Under the pieces are notes generated by a model. It had not been told where the DNA came from. It did no database searches and saw nothing but the letters and a program-made list of their open reading frames with translations. Shown here in pieces: positions 1 through 9,460 of a stretch of 64,000 nucleotides of DNA. The stretch's first letter is position 1; every line of letters starts with the position of its first letter. The stretch is taken from positions 124,001 through 188,000 of the forward strand of contig NZ_AP027363.1 of NCBI RefSeq assembly GCF_030295955.1, read 5' to 3'. The position numbers and the translations under genes are program-made. The stretch is from Thalassotalea agarivorans. GTDB lineage: Bacteria; Pseudomonadota; Gammaproteobacteria; Enterobacterales; Alteromonadaceae.

Positions 1-1
1 A

Positions 2-400
2 GTAGCTATGATCAAAGCGGGTGTAGAACTAGCGTTCGAATCTATGGTTGCTGCTGGTATCATTGAAGAGTCGGCATACTATGAATCGCTGCACGAAACA
101 CCATTAATTGCCAACTGTATTGCACGCAACAAGCTATACGAAATGAATGTGGTTATTTCTGATACAGCAGAATACGGTAACTACTTATTCTCACATGCAG
201 CAGTGCCTTTATTGGAAGACTTTGTTAGCAGTCTAAGCTTGGAAGATTTAGGTGAAGGCCTAAAAGATGCAAGCAATGAAGTTGACAATGTGCGCTTAAT
301 TGAAGTGAACGAAGCGATTAGAAGCCATGGCGTTGAAGCGATTGGTAAAGAGCTTCGCGGTTACATGACAGCAATGAAGAAAATTGTCACTGACGCATAA
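2..400 (+). CDS. ilvC: Ketol-acid reductoisomerase, C-terminal part
   Basis: This is the 3' end of ilvC; the 5' part lies outside the window and the frame is open from base 2. The enzyme catalyses the NADPH- and Mg-dependent isomeroreduction of acetolactate in valine, leucine and isoleucine synthesis. The residues read almost as in the E. coli enzyme: [14 protein letters not shown], then [37 protein letters not shown] and a C-terminal [11 protein letters not shown]. This is the second knotted C-terminal repeat of the long class II form. A strong hairpin terminator follows, so ilvC ends its transcript here. Confidence 0.96.
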   Translation, partial: VAMIKAGVELAFESMVAAGIIEESAYYESLHETPLIANCIARNKLYEMNVVISDTAEYGNYLFSHAAVPLLEDFVSSLSLEDLGEGLKDASNEVDNVRLIEVNEAIRSHGVEAIGKELRGYMTAMKKIVTDA

Positions 401-480
401 TGTTTAACGCCTGCCTCAAAGATAACGATTTGCGGTAGGTGTTAGAAACCATGTTGTAAATTGTCTTTAGCCAGACAAAG

Positions 481-506
481 AAACGCCCTTCGGGGCGTTT
501 TTTATT
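481..506 (+). terminator. Rho-independent terminator of ilvC
   Basis: AAACGCCC and GGGCGTTT pair across a TTCG tetraloop and are followed by a T run. It lies about 80 bases after the ilvC stop codon. Confidence 0.9.
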
Positions 507-567
507 GTAAAAAAACCACTAAGTTATTATATTTTTAGTTACTTTCGACAAAAAGAATGGATAAAAG

Positions 568-1404
568 ATGCGCTTAGTTGCTTTAGGTTTGCTGGTGTTT
601 ATTGCGGGTTGCGATGACGACGATGAAACCAATCCGTTGTTACGATACAACTATGCCGATGATGCGATAGCACAATGTATTGCCGATGCCGTTGCTAATG
701 ACAGCAGTTTGAGCGCATTCGAGCAAGTCACTTCCTTAAGCTGCAATGCAACTGCCATTAAATACACCGTCGATTTTTCCCTGTTTCCAGCGCTTAGTAG
801 CTTAGAATTGTTTGGCGACAATCCTGGCTCGGGCACGCATTTGCGTTTTAACGGCATTAATATGCCGCAGGTAAATACGCTGACAATGAACAACCTAACA
901 CCGCATTTTCTGTCTTTTGCTGGCATGACAACAGCCACTAACATTACGCTAGATAATATTACGTATCCGCAAATGGTGGTGTTTGAAAACCTAGTGATTT
1001 TGCAATCCCTGACTTTCACAAATAGTGAAATAAAAGGCATAAATCTAAGTAACAATGCGACAATTAGCAGTATTACACTAAACAATATGACGCGGTTACG
1101 CAGTTTACGTTTGGAAAGCCAGCCACTGCTGAGCAATTTAACGGTGACTAATGGCGAGCTCACAAATGCTACATTAGAGCTACCGAGGCTCACCAACTTA
1201 GTGATGAGTAATAATGCCATTGAAGGCATTAGCATGGGGTTGCTACCAGCATTAACCTCAGTCAATTTATCGCAAAATAAGATCACTGCGATTCGCTTTG
1301 ACAACAACCCAGACTTAACCAGTATCGACCTTACCGACAATGAGTTGTCAGAAGCGACCATCAGTTATCTGGAATCGCTCCCTATTGATGATGTTAAGTA
1401 TTAG
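568..1404 (+). CDS. Leucine-rich-repeat lipoprotein, function unknown
   Basis: The 278-residue product starts with a short hydrophobic signal that ends in the lipobox FIAGC, so Cys15 is probably lipidated. The mature protein begins Cys-Asp-Asp-Asp-Asp. In E. coli an Asp after the lipidated Cys keeps a lipoprotein in the inner membrane; whether that rule holds in this organism is not known. From about residue 70 to the end, irregular units of roughly 20-24 residues carry a spaced pattern of Leu, Asn and Ile (for example LTNLVMSNNAIEGI and LTSVNLSQNKITAI), typical of a leucine-rich-repeat solenoid. This suggests protein-protein or surface binding. It is a single gene between the ilvC terminator and a convergent cluster. 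A long open frame on the opposite strand is only a shadow. Confidence 0.75.
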   Translation: MRLVALGLLVFIAGCDDDDETNPLLRYNYADDAIAQCIADAVANDSSLSAFEQVTSLSCNATAIKYTVDFSLFPALSSLELFGDNPGSGTHLRFNGINMPQVNTLTMNNLTPHFLSFAGMTTATNITLDNITYPQMVVFENLVILQSLTFTNSEIKGINLSNNATISSITLNNMTRLRSLRLESQPLLSNLTVTNGELTNATLELPRLTNLVMSNNAIEGISMGLLPALTSVNLSQNKITAIRFDNNPDLTSIDLTDNELSEATISYLESLPIDDVKY

Positions 1405-1410
1405 GAAGAT

Positions 1411-1427
1411 GGGTGCTTAAAGCACCC
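1411..1427. terminator. Hairpin between convergent genes
   Basis: GGGTGC and GCACCC pair around TTAAA, just past the LRR gene stop and overlapping the last codons of the convergent HupE-like gene. It has no T run on either strand, so termination is only a possibility. Confidence 0.35.
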
Positions 1428-2412
1428 GTTGAATCATCCAAAACGTCGCAATAATGCCGCAAATATAGCTGATTGGAAAACGCAGCGTTTCTTTTGACAG
1501 TGAGCGCACCGCTGCTTTTGCCGAGATGAACAAGATAAAGAGCACCGCAACAAACAATAATTGCCCAATCTCAACGCCAATATTGAAACTCAGCAAAGCG
1601 GCTATCTTTTCATTTGCCGGTAAGCCAAATTCTGCCAGCACAGCGGCAAAGCCAAAGCCATGTAGCAACCCAAAACTAGAAGACACTAGCACTGGGTAGC
1701 GCATGCTTAAACTGTTTTGTTTGTTTTTGGCAATTTCCCAAGCAAGAAATACGATACTGAGCGCTATCACCGCCTCTACTGGTTTTATTGGAACAACCAC
1801 AACGTTGGTTGCAGACAGAATCAAGGTAACAGAGTGGGCTAGGGTAAAACCGGTAATGGTATAAATCAGTTTGCGCTTGGTATTTGATATATACACCAAA
1901 CAGGCTACAAAAAGTAAATGATCCAGGCCAATTAAAATGTGCTCAACACCTAATATAATGTATTGAATGATGGTATCGATTTTAGATGCGGTCGTTGGCG
2001 CTTTTAGGGTAATCGATGCGTTTTCTGTATTGAGTACATGGTTATTCACATCACCTTGCATGTTAACGGCGCGCAGCAGCACATCACCGCGAAGACCTTT
2101 TAGACCTTCCATGGTAACGGTTAAATCAGACAAGCCCTGACGTCGTTCAAATTCAAAGGATTCTACATAGGCATTTTGTACCGTGCGGACTTGCTTAGGC
2201 GATACAATAACGGCATCTTCGCTCAACACCACTTGCATGTTTTGTCTTACGCCATTGCGCACCGGTACTTTTAAGCTGACTGCAAATCTTGTATCGCTTG
2301 TCGCCTCAATTTGTAGGGTAGCGGGGCGAATATCATCGGCAGTGGTAGGTGAAGAGAGTACTGCGCTAGCTGTCAAAAATAGCGCAATAACGCATTTAAA
2401 CCAGCTATTCAT
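1417..2412 (-). CDS. HupE/UreJ-family membrane protein
   Basis: The 331-residue product has an N-terminal signal peptide, a periplasmic beta-rich domain of about 130 residues, and a C-terminal half with about six or seven membrane spans. The first span carries the family signature GVEHILIGLDHLLF with conserved His and Asp; a second histidine-bearing span reads SSSFGLLHGFGFAAVL. HupE/UreJ proteins are linked to nickel or cobalt handling, but this two-domain form (HupE_UreJ_2 type) is poorly characterised and no hydrogenase or urease gene is nearby. Its start overlaps the end of the PPIase gene by eight bases, so the two are translated together. Membrane topology is clear; substrate is not. Confidence 0.8.
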   Translation of the reverse strand: MNSWFKCVIALFLTASAVLSSPTTADDIRPATLQIEATSDTRFAVSLKVPVRNGVRQNMQVVLSEDAVIVSPKQVRTVQNAYVESFEFERRQGLSDLTVTMEGLKGLRGDVLLRAVNMQGDVNNHVLNTENASITLKAPTTASKIDTIIQYIILGVEHILIGLDHLLFVACLVYISNTKRKLIYTITGFTLAHSVTLILSATNVVVVPIKPVEAVIALSIVFLAWEIAKNKQNSLSMRYPVLVSSSFGLLHGFGFAAVLAEFGLPANEKIAALLSFNIGVEIGQLLFVAVLFILFISAKAAVRSLSKETLRFPISYICGIIATFWMIQRVL

Positions 2413-3238
2413 TGCCGTAACCTTCAGGTAGCTCGACGCGATAGTGTTGTTTCATTTTTGCCTCAAAGGCAGCTTCCGCTGCAAGAAACTGCTGATAACG
2501 CCAGCCATCTTCTACTGCCGCTTTCACCTCTTCATAAGGCTTAACTGTTCCTAATTCATAACCACTAACAAAAACGAAATGTTCCCCAATTTGAGAGCGG
2601 TAAGGGCCGCTCCACTGATCACGTGGCGCATCCGCTAACTGCGCTGCAAAGCCGGTACCAAAGGCCTTGTCTATCTCGACGTCTGACTGCGCGGTAAAAT
2701 TAGGTTGTACATAGAAGGCATCACCTTCTGGCGTATTGCCTTGTGCTATGCGCTGTTTCTGTATGTCGATTTGTTGGGCCAATAATTCATCTGGCTTATC
2801 AATAGATATGTGCACCTGCTCAAAGCTAATTTCTGCATCGCTCAAGAAGGAATCTGGGTTTTCCTGATAGAAGCGTTGCAAGTCTTGTTCGCTAGGTTGT
2901 TGAATCGCTACGATATCTTCTAAGATAAAATTCATCTTTTGACGAAGACGTCTATCAATAACGCTGTCGTTATAATCTAAGCCAAGAGAGCGTGCCTCGT
3001 TAAGATACATTTGTGTGGTTGCATAAAAATTGATGGCATTGTCCAATTCTTGCTGTATCGGTTCTCGTTGCCAACGTAATACGTAGTCATTTTTCAATTG
3101 AGCGATACGACCCTCGCTAATGGTGATCACTTGATTGTCACTGCCATCGTCTTCGGTAACAAAAACAAAAATGAGTGCACCTATTAGTAAAAAGTGCAAC
3201 AAAGGCTCGCGCAAAAGCGCGGATAGTTGATGTGTCAT
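2405..3238 (-). CDS. Membrane-anchored parvulin-like peptidyl-prolyl isomerase
   Basis: The 277-residue product has one N-terminal membrane segment (about residues 12-27) followed by an acidic, helical SurA/PpiC-like region and a parvulin core from about residue 130. The core shows ISFEQVHIS and, towards the end, DQWSGPYRSQIGEHFVFVSG, the usual PPIase pattern. It probably helps fold exported proteins at the outer face of the inner membrane. It sits between the DUF3604 and HupE-like genes on the same strand and overlaps the latter. The three look like one functional unit; possibly the isomerase folds its partner proteins. The ATG start follows from the well-formed anchor. Confidence 0.82.
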   Translation of the reverse strand: MTHQLSALLREPLLHFLLIGALIFVFVTEDDGSDNQVITISEGRIAQLKNDYVLRWQREPIQQELDNAINFYATTQMYLNEARSLGLDYNDSVIDRRLRQKMNFILEDIVAIQQPSEQDLQRFYQENPDSFLSDAEISFEQVHISIDKPDELLAQQIDIQKQRIAQGNTPEGDAFYVQPNFTAQSDVEIDKAFGTGFAAQLADAPRDQWSGPYRSQIGEHFVFVSGYELGTVKPYEEVKAAVEDGWRYQQFLAAEAAFEAKMKQHYRVELPEGYGNE

Positions 3239-3266
3239 GATGATTTTACTTCTTTTCGTTACAACG

Positions 3267-3288
3267 CCTAGCGGCTGGCGCCGCTAGG
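3267..3288 (-). other. GC-rich hairpin between DUF3604 and PPIase genes
   Basis: CCTAGCGGC and GCCGCTAGG form a perfect nine-base stem around TGGC. There is no T run after it on the minus strand, so it could be a processing or stabilising stem that separates expression of DUF3604 from the two genes downstream. Confidence 0.5.
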
Positions 3289-3297
3289 TAATTATTA

Positions 3298-5208
3298 TTA
3301 TTTTGCTGCGTACCAAATAGGCGATGTATAGGCACGTTCTTGACCAACAAGTTCGGCTTCTTTCGGTACCACTGTTCCCATACGCACTTTGTCGTATAGC
3401 ACCCAACGAGGTGTTGGAATTTCTAGCACTCGCGCGTAGTAAAAGGCATTCTCGTTTTTGTCGAAATCAGGATCTGTCCAAACAGCGGCTAAATATGCAT
3501 CGCCAATATCGTTCGTCCATGTTGCGGTTTTAACATCAACAGTATTGCCCACAGGTTGTTTTGCGCGGCCATTTTTGTCGATTTTTCTACCGTCTGACAC
3601 AGCAACGTCGTAAACACGCTCATGCAATTTACCTTTGCTATCCATCCAGCCTTTAATAATTTGCACGCGATCTAAGTTAGCGCTTTCAGGGTCGCGTAGC
3701 GCCGAAACCATAAATGTAGGCGCTTTGCTTTTCGCTGTAGACTTAGTTAAATCGCCTCCCATTGGGACGCCTTTTTGATAACCAATCGCGTCAGCCTTGT
3801 TACTAGCTAAATCTTTTTCAGTGTAATTCCAGCCGCCAAAGAAACGCACTTTCATGCGCGGTCCAGTGGTAGCGTAGGTTTCCTTTCGCTCCATAGCATC
3901 ATAAAGCGCTTCACGGGTATTTTCATGTGCCCAAATACCTGTATAACCTGATGCAACTAGCATGTAACCTTCAATAGCACCGAGTTTTGAACGCACAAAT
4001 GGATGATTGATTCTGTCTTTGTTTGGTTCAACTGAGGTTGATTTACCAAAGAAATTTTCTTCCGCGCCAGTCGCTAAACTTGTGTGGCTGTCGGTAGCAC
4101 CACCGACACCAAATTTATACGGGTTAACGCCGAGTTTTTTCTCTAGTAATAGCCCTTGCTTAAGGGCTTCACGGGCATATTCGCCCTTAAGCATGTCATT
4201 GGTTTTAAGCTCGGTAATATCTAAATTACCTACTGCCCACGTTTCGTAATCAGCAAACTCATCGTCAGGCGATAAATAAGGATGTGCTTCACCGTCACCT
4301 TTAATTTGGGTGATTTCGTAATGCGGTTCCCATTTTGCTCGTTGCGTAACATAGTTTTTATCTACCTTACCACCGTGGTATGTGCTTACTGTTGGGAACA
4401 TCCAACCGTTAGACAAGTTGCCGTTATGAGCAAATGCAAACGCCTTACCGCCTGTTTTCTTTTGGTAGTCTTCTAGCCATTTATATAAAGAAAAGGGGTC
4501 CGTGCTGCCCGTTGGAGGCTGCGTTGTTGGCGGTTGTACCATTAATGCTTTTTTAGCATCATCACGTAAAATTACGTTACGATGGAGATTGAATCCTTTT
4601 GGAACAGAGGTCCACTCAAAACCAATAAAGGCAGTGAATAAACCTGGCTCATTATACTTTTCCGCGCCATTAACTATGGTCTTCCAAACATTACCAAATA
4701 CTTCTGAGCCTGGGCTGTAATCGCGAACCAGTTCCTCTGGCAGTGTCATTTGAGAAAAGTTAGTGATTAAATCAAAAGCAGCTTCACCGGCGGCTTTACC
4801 ACCTTTTTTAAAGCCTTCATGCCATTCTTTACCTTTCTTGTTGGCGACGATATTCGGTGCACCCTTTTGAATATCTGTGGCAATACCCATCATATCGGTA
4901 TGGTCGGTAATGATTAACCAATCTAAGGGGCGAGACAATTTGACCGGAATACCCGTTGAACTGGTAATTTGTTCACCACGTGCAAGGCGATATGCCTCTT
5001 CAACAGTTACCGTGTTACCAAAAAGGCCGGCATCAAGTGATAGTCCAGTATGAAGGTGAGAGTCACCCCAATAAACGTTATTTGGCTGTGTGGAGTTTGC
5101 GTAAGGGGAGTAGTCTTTATCCGGCTTAGCATCTGACGCTAATGCCACATTTACCGATAGTGTAATAACCGATACAGCGCAGGCTGTAGCAATTTTCTTA
5201 CTTAACAT
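3298..5208 (-). CDS. Exported DUF3604 protein
   Basis: The 636-residue product begins with a clear signal peptide ending near ALAS. It belongs to DUF3604, large exported proteins with PHP-like metal-binding motifs. Visible motifs are [15 protein letters not shown] (about residues 47-61, His-x-His), [12 protein letters not shown], a [13 protein letters not shown] stretch and [10 protein letters not shown], consistent with several metal-binding His and Asp residues. The likely role is a periplasmic metallohydrolase, but I know of no settled substrate. GGGAAGAG lies just upstream of the ATG. Homologues often stand beside PPIase and HupE-like genes, as here. Confidence 0.85.
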   Translation of the reverse strand: MLSKKIATACAVSVITLSVNVALASDAKPDKDYSPYANSTQPNNVYWGDSHLHTGLSLDAGLFGNTVTVEEAYRLARGEQITSSTGIPVKLSRPLDWLIITDHTDMMGIATDIQKGAPNIVANKKGKEWHEGFKKGGKAAGEAAFDLITNFSQMTLPEELVRDYSPGSEVFGNVWKTIVNGAEKYNEPGLFTAFIGFEWTSVPKGFNLHRNVILRDDAKKALMVQPPTTQPPTGSTDPFSLYKWLEDYQKKTGGKAFAFAHNGNLSNGWMFPTVSTYHGGKVDKNYVTQRAKWEPHYEITQIKGDGEAHPYLSPDDEFADYETWAVGNLDITELKTNDMLKGEYAREALKQGLLLEKKLGVNPYKFGVGGATDSHTSLATGAEENFFGKSTSVEPNKDRINHPFVRSKLGAIEGYMLVASGYTGIWAHENTREALYDAMERKETYATTGPRMKVRFFGGWNYTEKDLASNKADAIGYQKGVPMGGDLTKSTAKSKAPTFMVSALRDPESANLDRVQIIKGWMDSKGKLHERVYDVAVSDGRKIDKNGRAKQPVGNTVDVKTATWTNDIGDAYLAAVWTDPDFDKNENAFYYARVLEIPTPRWVLYDKVRMGTVVPKEAELVGQERAYTSPIWYAAK

Positions 5209-5328
5209 AATACTCTTCCCTTTATATCAATTAACTTAACTATATCAGGGAATTAGTAAAATGAAACTATTAAGATAACTTATTGTAAAAAACTCGTTAA
5301 ACAATCCGGTTTATTGGACATAAAGACG

Positions 5329-5357
5329 AAAAAGCCAGCAACAGGAAGCTGGCTTTT
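5329..5357 (-). terminator. Terminator of the gsp operon
   Basis: Read on the minus strand, AAAAGCCAGC pairs with GCTGGCTTTT and ends in a T run. It lies just after gspN and separates the secretion operon from DUF3604. Confidence 0.85.
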
Positions 5358-5375
5358 GAGGTGTAAGTACAAAAG

Positions 5376-6122
5376 CTACATTCTTAAGCGATAACGTCCT
5401 TGATTATCAGGGTTACCCATAAAAGGAAGTACTTGTTTTAACTTCTCTGGAAACTTAGCGCCTGGTTTTAAATAGCCACTGCCGGAGAACTTACCGTTAG
5501 CTGATATATACGCACTGTAGCTTAGGCCTAAATCGTTATTTGGATCAATTTCAACGACGAGAGCACCTTGGTCACAACTTAAATCGGCGCTTAACTTACC
5601 TAAAATTACTTTTTCTTCTAAAGCCGTTACTGCCGCTTTGTCCCATTCGAGGTTACCAGCGACGGCTTGGCAACGTAGCTGTGGGTCGATGACAAACTGC
5701 TGAAGATTTAGTGCAACATAATCATGCGCTTTTACCGGTAGCGGGAGTGGTAACTGCTGTGCGATTTGGTCAGCAAGTACCAATACACTGAGTTCTTTCA
5801 CTGCTGGCGTCGAAAACAGTTGATGGACAATAAACTTCCCTTCAGGCCCTGGATGCAATGGGCCGCCAAAAGTGATTGATAACTGCGGGTCCAAGGTTAA
5901 TAACGAAGAAAAGTTAAAGGTGGCTTCTACATCACTGACTTCGACATTTTGCGCATGAATTTTATCAACCGTGAAATGCCAAATACTGCCTTTGATGCCG
6001 ACGACCGATACCGTGTTGGGAAATTTAATTTTATTGATCACTAAACTAGCCGGCAGGGTTGCAAGCATAAACACTGCATAGCTGAGCACTAATAAGCAGG
6101 CATAACCTATCCATTTTTTCAT
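5376..6122 (-). CDS. gspN: Type II secretion system protein N
   Basis: The 248-residue product has one N-terminal membrane segment and a beta-rich periplasmic body, as in GspN. Landmarks are NTVSVVGIKGSIWHF and a C-terminal part with VLPFMGNPDNQGRYRLRM. Its exact role in the inner-membrane platform is not settled, and many systems lack it. It is the last gene of the operon. Its ATG shares one base with the gspM stop (TAATG), so it is probably translated by coupling. Confidence 0.88.
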   Translation of the reverse strand: MKKWIGYACLLVLSYAVFMLATLPASLVINKIKFPNTVSVVGIKGSIWHFTVDKIHAQNVEVSDVEATFNFSSLLTLDPQLSITFGGPLHPGPEGKFIVHQLFSTPAVKELSVLVLADQIAQQLPLPLPVKAHDYVALNLQQFVIDPQLRCQAVAGNLEWDKAAVTALEEKVILGKLSADLSCDQGALVVEIDPNNDLGLSYSAYISANGKFSGSGYLKPGAKFPEKLKQVLPFMGNPDNQGRYRLRM

Positions 6123-6589
6123 TAACTTCGCCCTAGTTGTAATCGTCTAATGGTGACAACACCTGCTTCGTCGGCATTAGTGATGTCTATCGCTAGTACC
6201 TTAAGGCCACGCTTATTGTTGAGTGTTTCTAACCAATCCAATAAATTGGTGAAAGGGACTTCGTCTATCCACACTTGAATGTTGTCCCCTTGAGGTTGTA
6301 CACGGTCGATAGAAATTTTGTACTGCCTTGCCGTACTATTAACAATGCCCGACAAACTGCCGGTTGAACGCCCTTTACCGGAACTGGCAATAGCTTTATA
6401 GCGCTCGGTGTTGGTTTGTACCCAGGCGAGTAAATCTTTTTGACGCTCTAGTTTGGCTGACGTCGATTCAATGCCACCTGCAAGCGGTTTCCATACCAAT
6501 ACTTGAAACAACATAATGGCGACTACGATGGCCATTGCTATCGCGAGCTTTTTCTCTCGCGCCTGTAAATTGTGCCAATACTCAATCAT
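6122..6589 (-). CDS. gspM: Type II secretion system protein M
   Basis: GspM is a small bitopic inner-membrane protein that partners GspL in the assembly platform. The 155-residue product has a cytoplasmic start (MIEYWHNLQAREKKL), a membrane segment at about residues 15-33 and a periplasmic ferredoxin-like domain with IDEVPFTNLLDWLETL, the most conserved GspM stretch. It overlaps gspL by four bases (ATGA) and gspN by one. Confidence 0.93.
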   Translation of the reverse strand: MIEYWHNLQAREKKLAIAMAIVVAIMLFQVLVWKPLAGGIESTSAKLERQKDLLAWVQTNTERYKAIASSGKGRSTGSLSGIVNSTARQYKISIDRVQPQGDNIQVWIDEVPFTNLLDWLETLNNKRGLKVLAIDITNADEAGVVTIRRLQLGRS

Positions 6590-7836
6590 GGTTTCACCTT
6601 AATGCTGAATGAACCGCTAATACTGTCGCCCTGATTATTTTGCGAACCTTGATTGACGGATAACTTTTCTTTTTCTAATGCTTGTTGGAAAGCGTCAAAT
6701 GCTTGATAGTCTTTTGCCGTTGCTTGAATACGGATTTCTTGGCGTTTGCCATCAAACTTTAACGACACAGGCTTCATTGCAGGTACCGCAATAAATGCAG
6801 GTTTGATTTTTTCCAAAGCAATTAAGAAGCCATCACCATTGCTGCCGTCACCGACTTCTTTTAACTTACGGTTAAGCTGAGATTTAATGGTAGAGGTTCT
6901 AACGCGTTTAGTGTCCGGGAACGTATCTTTATAGACGGTAATAATATGCGCTTCTATCGCGGCTTGTTCACGCGATAAATGCAATAGCTCGTTGGCTTTC
7001 ATGCCAACGTTAAGCAATAACGCGACAGCAGCAAAGCTGGCAGCAATGACCCATTGAGTTGTCGCAGCAGAGCGTTTTTCTACAATTTTAAATTGTCCCT
7101 GCAGTAAGTTTACTGGCGCATTGTGGGCATGCTTTGCTAGCAGTGCTAATGGCAGTACTTCTGGCTCGGCAATATATTGCACATCCTCCGCCGTGCTATG
7201 CAAAGGTGAGTAATGGTGGATAACTTGCTGAACGATTTCCTGTTCTTCTTGCTCGTCTGACGCGGTATCTTCAGCGGGGGTAGCCATACTGTCATTAAGC
7301 ATGCCCCAAGTGGCTTCATCAAGGGTATATCCTTGCCATGCATTTAAACGGATTAGTGTTTGTTGCTCTAGCATAATAGCAGAAGCAGCATTTGCCATCA
7401 GTGGCATAGCTAATACATCAGGAATAAAGGTTTTGGTTTTAATATCAGCTGCGGCAAGTACGTCTAGCCACATCTGCATTTGACTGGTTTCAACTGCTGC
7501 AACAAAGCAATTGTAGTCTGGATTTTTTGGCGCGTTGCCGTATGCAAAGAATAATGACTCAACCGGTTGTGCGAGTTCATCTTCTAGCATAAAGGGCACG
7601 ACGCGTTTCATGTCGCGCGCAGAACCGGGCACTTGCAATTGATGCAATGCCACATCAGACGCAGGCACAAACACAGTAGTTTTTCTTGTGCTGGCTTTCT
7701 CTGTTAATTCAGTTAACGCAGCTGCACTATCTAATTGCCCACTTGCGATGATTTCTTCGTTGTCGCTTGCCGTTATTAACCAATGCACCGATTGCGTTGG
7801 TAAACTGCCAAGGCGGATATATAAAGTTTCAGCCAT
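6586..7836 (-). CDS. gspL: Type II secretion system protein L
   Basis: GspL recruits the GspE ATPase to the inner membrane. The 416-residue product has an actin-like cytoplasmic domain (LYIRLGSLPTQSVHWLI at the start and VPFMLEDELAQPVESLFFAYG near residue 80), a membrane segment at about residues 263-280 and a periplasmic ferredoxin-like domain ending in a SGSFSIKVKP strand. An acidic insert around residues 190-202 is probably a flexible loop. It overlaps gspK by one base and gspM by four. Confidence 0.93.
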   Translation of the reverse strand: MAETLYIRLGSLPTQSVHWLITASDNEEIIASGQLDSAAALTELTEKASTRKTTVFVPASDVALHQLQVPGSARDMKRVVPFMLEDELAQPVESLFFAYGNAPKNPDYNCFVAAVETSQMQMWLDVLAAADIKTKTFIPDVLAMPLMANAASAIMLEQQTLIRLNAWQGYTLDEATWGMLNDSMATPAEDTASDEQEEQEIVQQVIHHYSPLHSTAEDVQYIAEPEVLPLALLAKHAHNAPVNLLQGQFKIVEKRSAATTQWVIAASFAAVALLLNVGMKANELLHLSREQAAIEAHIITVYKDTFPDTKRVRTSTIKSQLNRKLKEVGDGSNGDGFLIALEKIKPAFIAVPAMKPVSLKFDGKRQEIRIQATAKDYQAFDAFQQALEKEKLSVNQGSQNNQGDSISGSFSIKVKP

Positions 7837-8840
7837 TATTCACGCCCCATATTTCGGCTAAGTACAACAACGCTTTGATTATTTTCTACTTTCATAATTG
7901 AATTCAATGAAAAAAAGCTGTTATTAAAGCTTGCTGTTGCTTGTAGTTTAAAGTATTCGCTATCAACTACAAACACTTGTTTTTGTTCGTCAGTCAGTTT
8001 TACTTCTGTAAGCTCTTGTGACTGAAAAAAGTCGTCAATCTTTTCGAATCCGCTATCATCTCGAGAAGAAATAATACTGGCGGCGTCGCCTACTGGAATG
8101 TCGAGTAAAGCGGCCAATAAGGCGGCTTGATCTTCAGCAATGGTATTGACGTTAATCAGTAACGATTCATTATTAGGTATCACGCACACATAAGGCTTGA
8201 GTTTATCAATAATGATCGGATTATAATGTTCGATAACGCGCAACTCGCCTATCGAGGCAATATGATTGTTGGCAGCGTAGTGAGGAAACTCCTTACTCGC
8301 GTAATCATTATCTTCTGCGCCACCGGCACTAATAATCGATGTGTCTTCATCCAGCCAATCAATTAATGATTCGGTGAGATACTCCGCTTCGAACTCACCG
8401 ACACCGTCGATATCTAAATTCACCAATAAATCTTGATATGCCTGTTGTACGGGCGTTTTTTTGTTGTTGCTGGTATCAGCGTTCGCCGGTGGTGGCGCAC
8501 GCAATGCGTTTAGGTTTAAGCAGCTACGTAAGTCGCGAATTTTGCCTGTGATGGTGCCTTGTTCAACAGGATAAGTTTGTTCTTCTTGCGCCCATAACTG
8601 CGACAAATTAGTACTGTCTCTATCTGTTTTAAAACTTTCTTTAAGCACCATTTTAGCAAGTGATTCCGCGCCCATGGCATACCAATACGCTTGCTGATTA
8701 AGTTCAATATTAACGCTTTTGTTTACCTGATTACTTAAATGTGCCGTTATCTGAGACGCCCAAATGGCACACAAAGCAAGCACAAGCATCACGCTGATCA
8801 ACGCTAGACCGCGCTGCTTAAACGGTTGTTGAGGGCTCAT
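7836..8840 (-). CDS. gspK: Type II secretion minor pseudopilin K
   Basis: GspK caps the pseudopilus tip together with GspI and GspJ. The 334-residue product carries the prepilin site QRG followed by LALISVMLVLALCAIWAS. The usual Glu at +5 is replaced by Ser, as expected for GspK, which lacks that Glu. The large globular domain holds helix-hairpin-helix-like stretches and an acidic, probably calcium-binding loop (DWLDEDTS). It overlaps gspJ by four bases. Confidence 0.94.
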   Translation of the reverse strand: MSPQQPFKQRGLALISVMLVLALCAIWASQITAHLSNQVNKSVNIELNQQAYWYAMGAESLAKMVLKESFKTDRDSTNLSQLWAQEEQTYPVEQGTITGKIRDLRSCLNLNALRAPPPANADTSNNKKTPVQQAYQDLLVNLDIDGVGEFEAEYLTESLIDWLDEDTSIISAGGAEDNDYASKEFPHYAANNHIASIGELRVIEHYNPIIIDKLKPYVCVIPNNESLLINVNTIAEDQAALLAALLDIPVGDAASIISSRDDSGFEKIDDFFQSQELTEVKLTDEQKQVFVVDSEYFKLQATASFNNSFFSLNSIMKVENNQSVVVLSRNMGRE

Positions 8841-9460
8841 GATTCGCTATCCTCCTCAACTTTTACGCCACCTGAAACTAAAAACTGCCGGCGTATTTCA
8901 CCAAAATCTTCTGTGGTTACCGTTATTGCGATGGCTTTTGGTAAAGTGCCTTGCTCAAGCTCATCTTGCCATTTATCTTTGACGAAAAATTCAAATTCTA
9001 GTGATTCGACACCAGTAAGTAAGTTTCTAATTTTGGGTGTTTCACCAAGCGATGGGTCAACAAAATTGGTGTGTAGGCGTTGCAGTACATCTTCCTCTAG
9101 GCGATAGCTTACTGTTTGTAGATCGCTGCGTGGGATCAGATAACCAGGATTATTCCAGCCATGTCGCACAAACGCGATTGCTGTGCTTGCGCTATCAAAA
9201 ACATTGTCGTCGGTGTGAATAAAACCGTCGAGTGACTCTTCACCTGTCGGGCGAATTTTACGCAGCGCAATCTGAATGAAATCGCGCTCGATAATCATAA
9301 ATGCTCGTTGCACCTCATCTAGGCGTTTTGTGCGTAGCTCGGCCGTTTCATTGGTTTTACTGACTGCAATAAACATGCTGTTTCCGGCAAAACCGATCAA
9401 GGTAAAGATGGCTACGGCAATGATGAGTTCGAGGATAGTAAAGCCTTTGTTGTGCCTCAT
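8837..9460 (-). CDS. gspJ: Type II secretion minor pseudopilin J
   Basis: The 207-residue pseudopilin has the cleavage motif NKG followed by FTILELIIAVAIFTL with Glu at +5. The family pattern RTKRLDEVQRAFMIIERDFIQI follows, and FVRHGWNNPG is the conserved GspJ motif in the globular domain. It forms the tip complex with GspI and GspK. It overlaps gspI by one base and gspK by four. Confidence 0.94.
   Translation of the reverse strand: MRHNKGFTILELIIAVAIFTLIGFAGNSMFIAVSKTNETAELRTKRLDEVQRAFMIIERDFIQIALRKIRPTGEESLDGFIHTDDNVFDSASTAIAFVRHGWNNPGYLIPRSDLQTVSYRLEEDVLQRLHTNFVDPSLGETPKIRNLLTGVESLEFEFFVKDKWQDELEQGTLPKAIAITVTTEDFGEIRRQFLVSGGVKVEEDSES

Noticed and set aside
651-1361. Long open frame of 236 codons on the minus strand
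   Set aside because: It lies fully inside the LRR gene on the other strand; the LRR frame has a lipobox and repeats, while this one has no recognisable domain.
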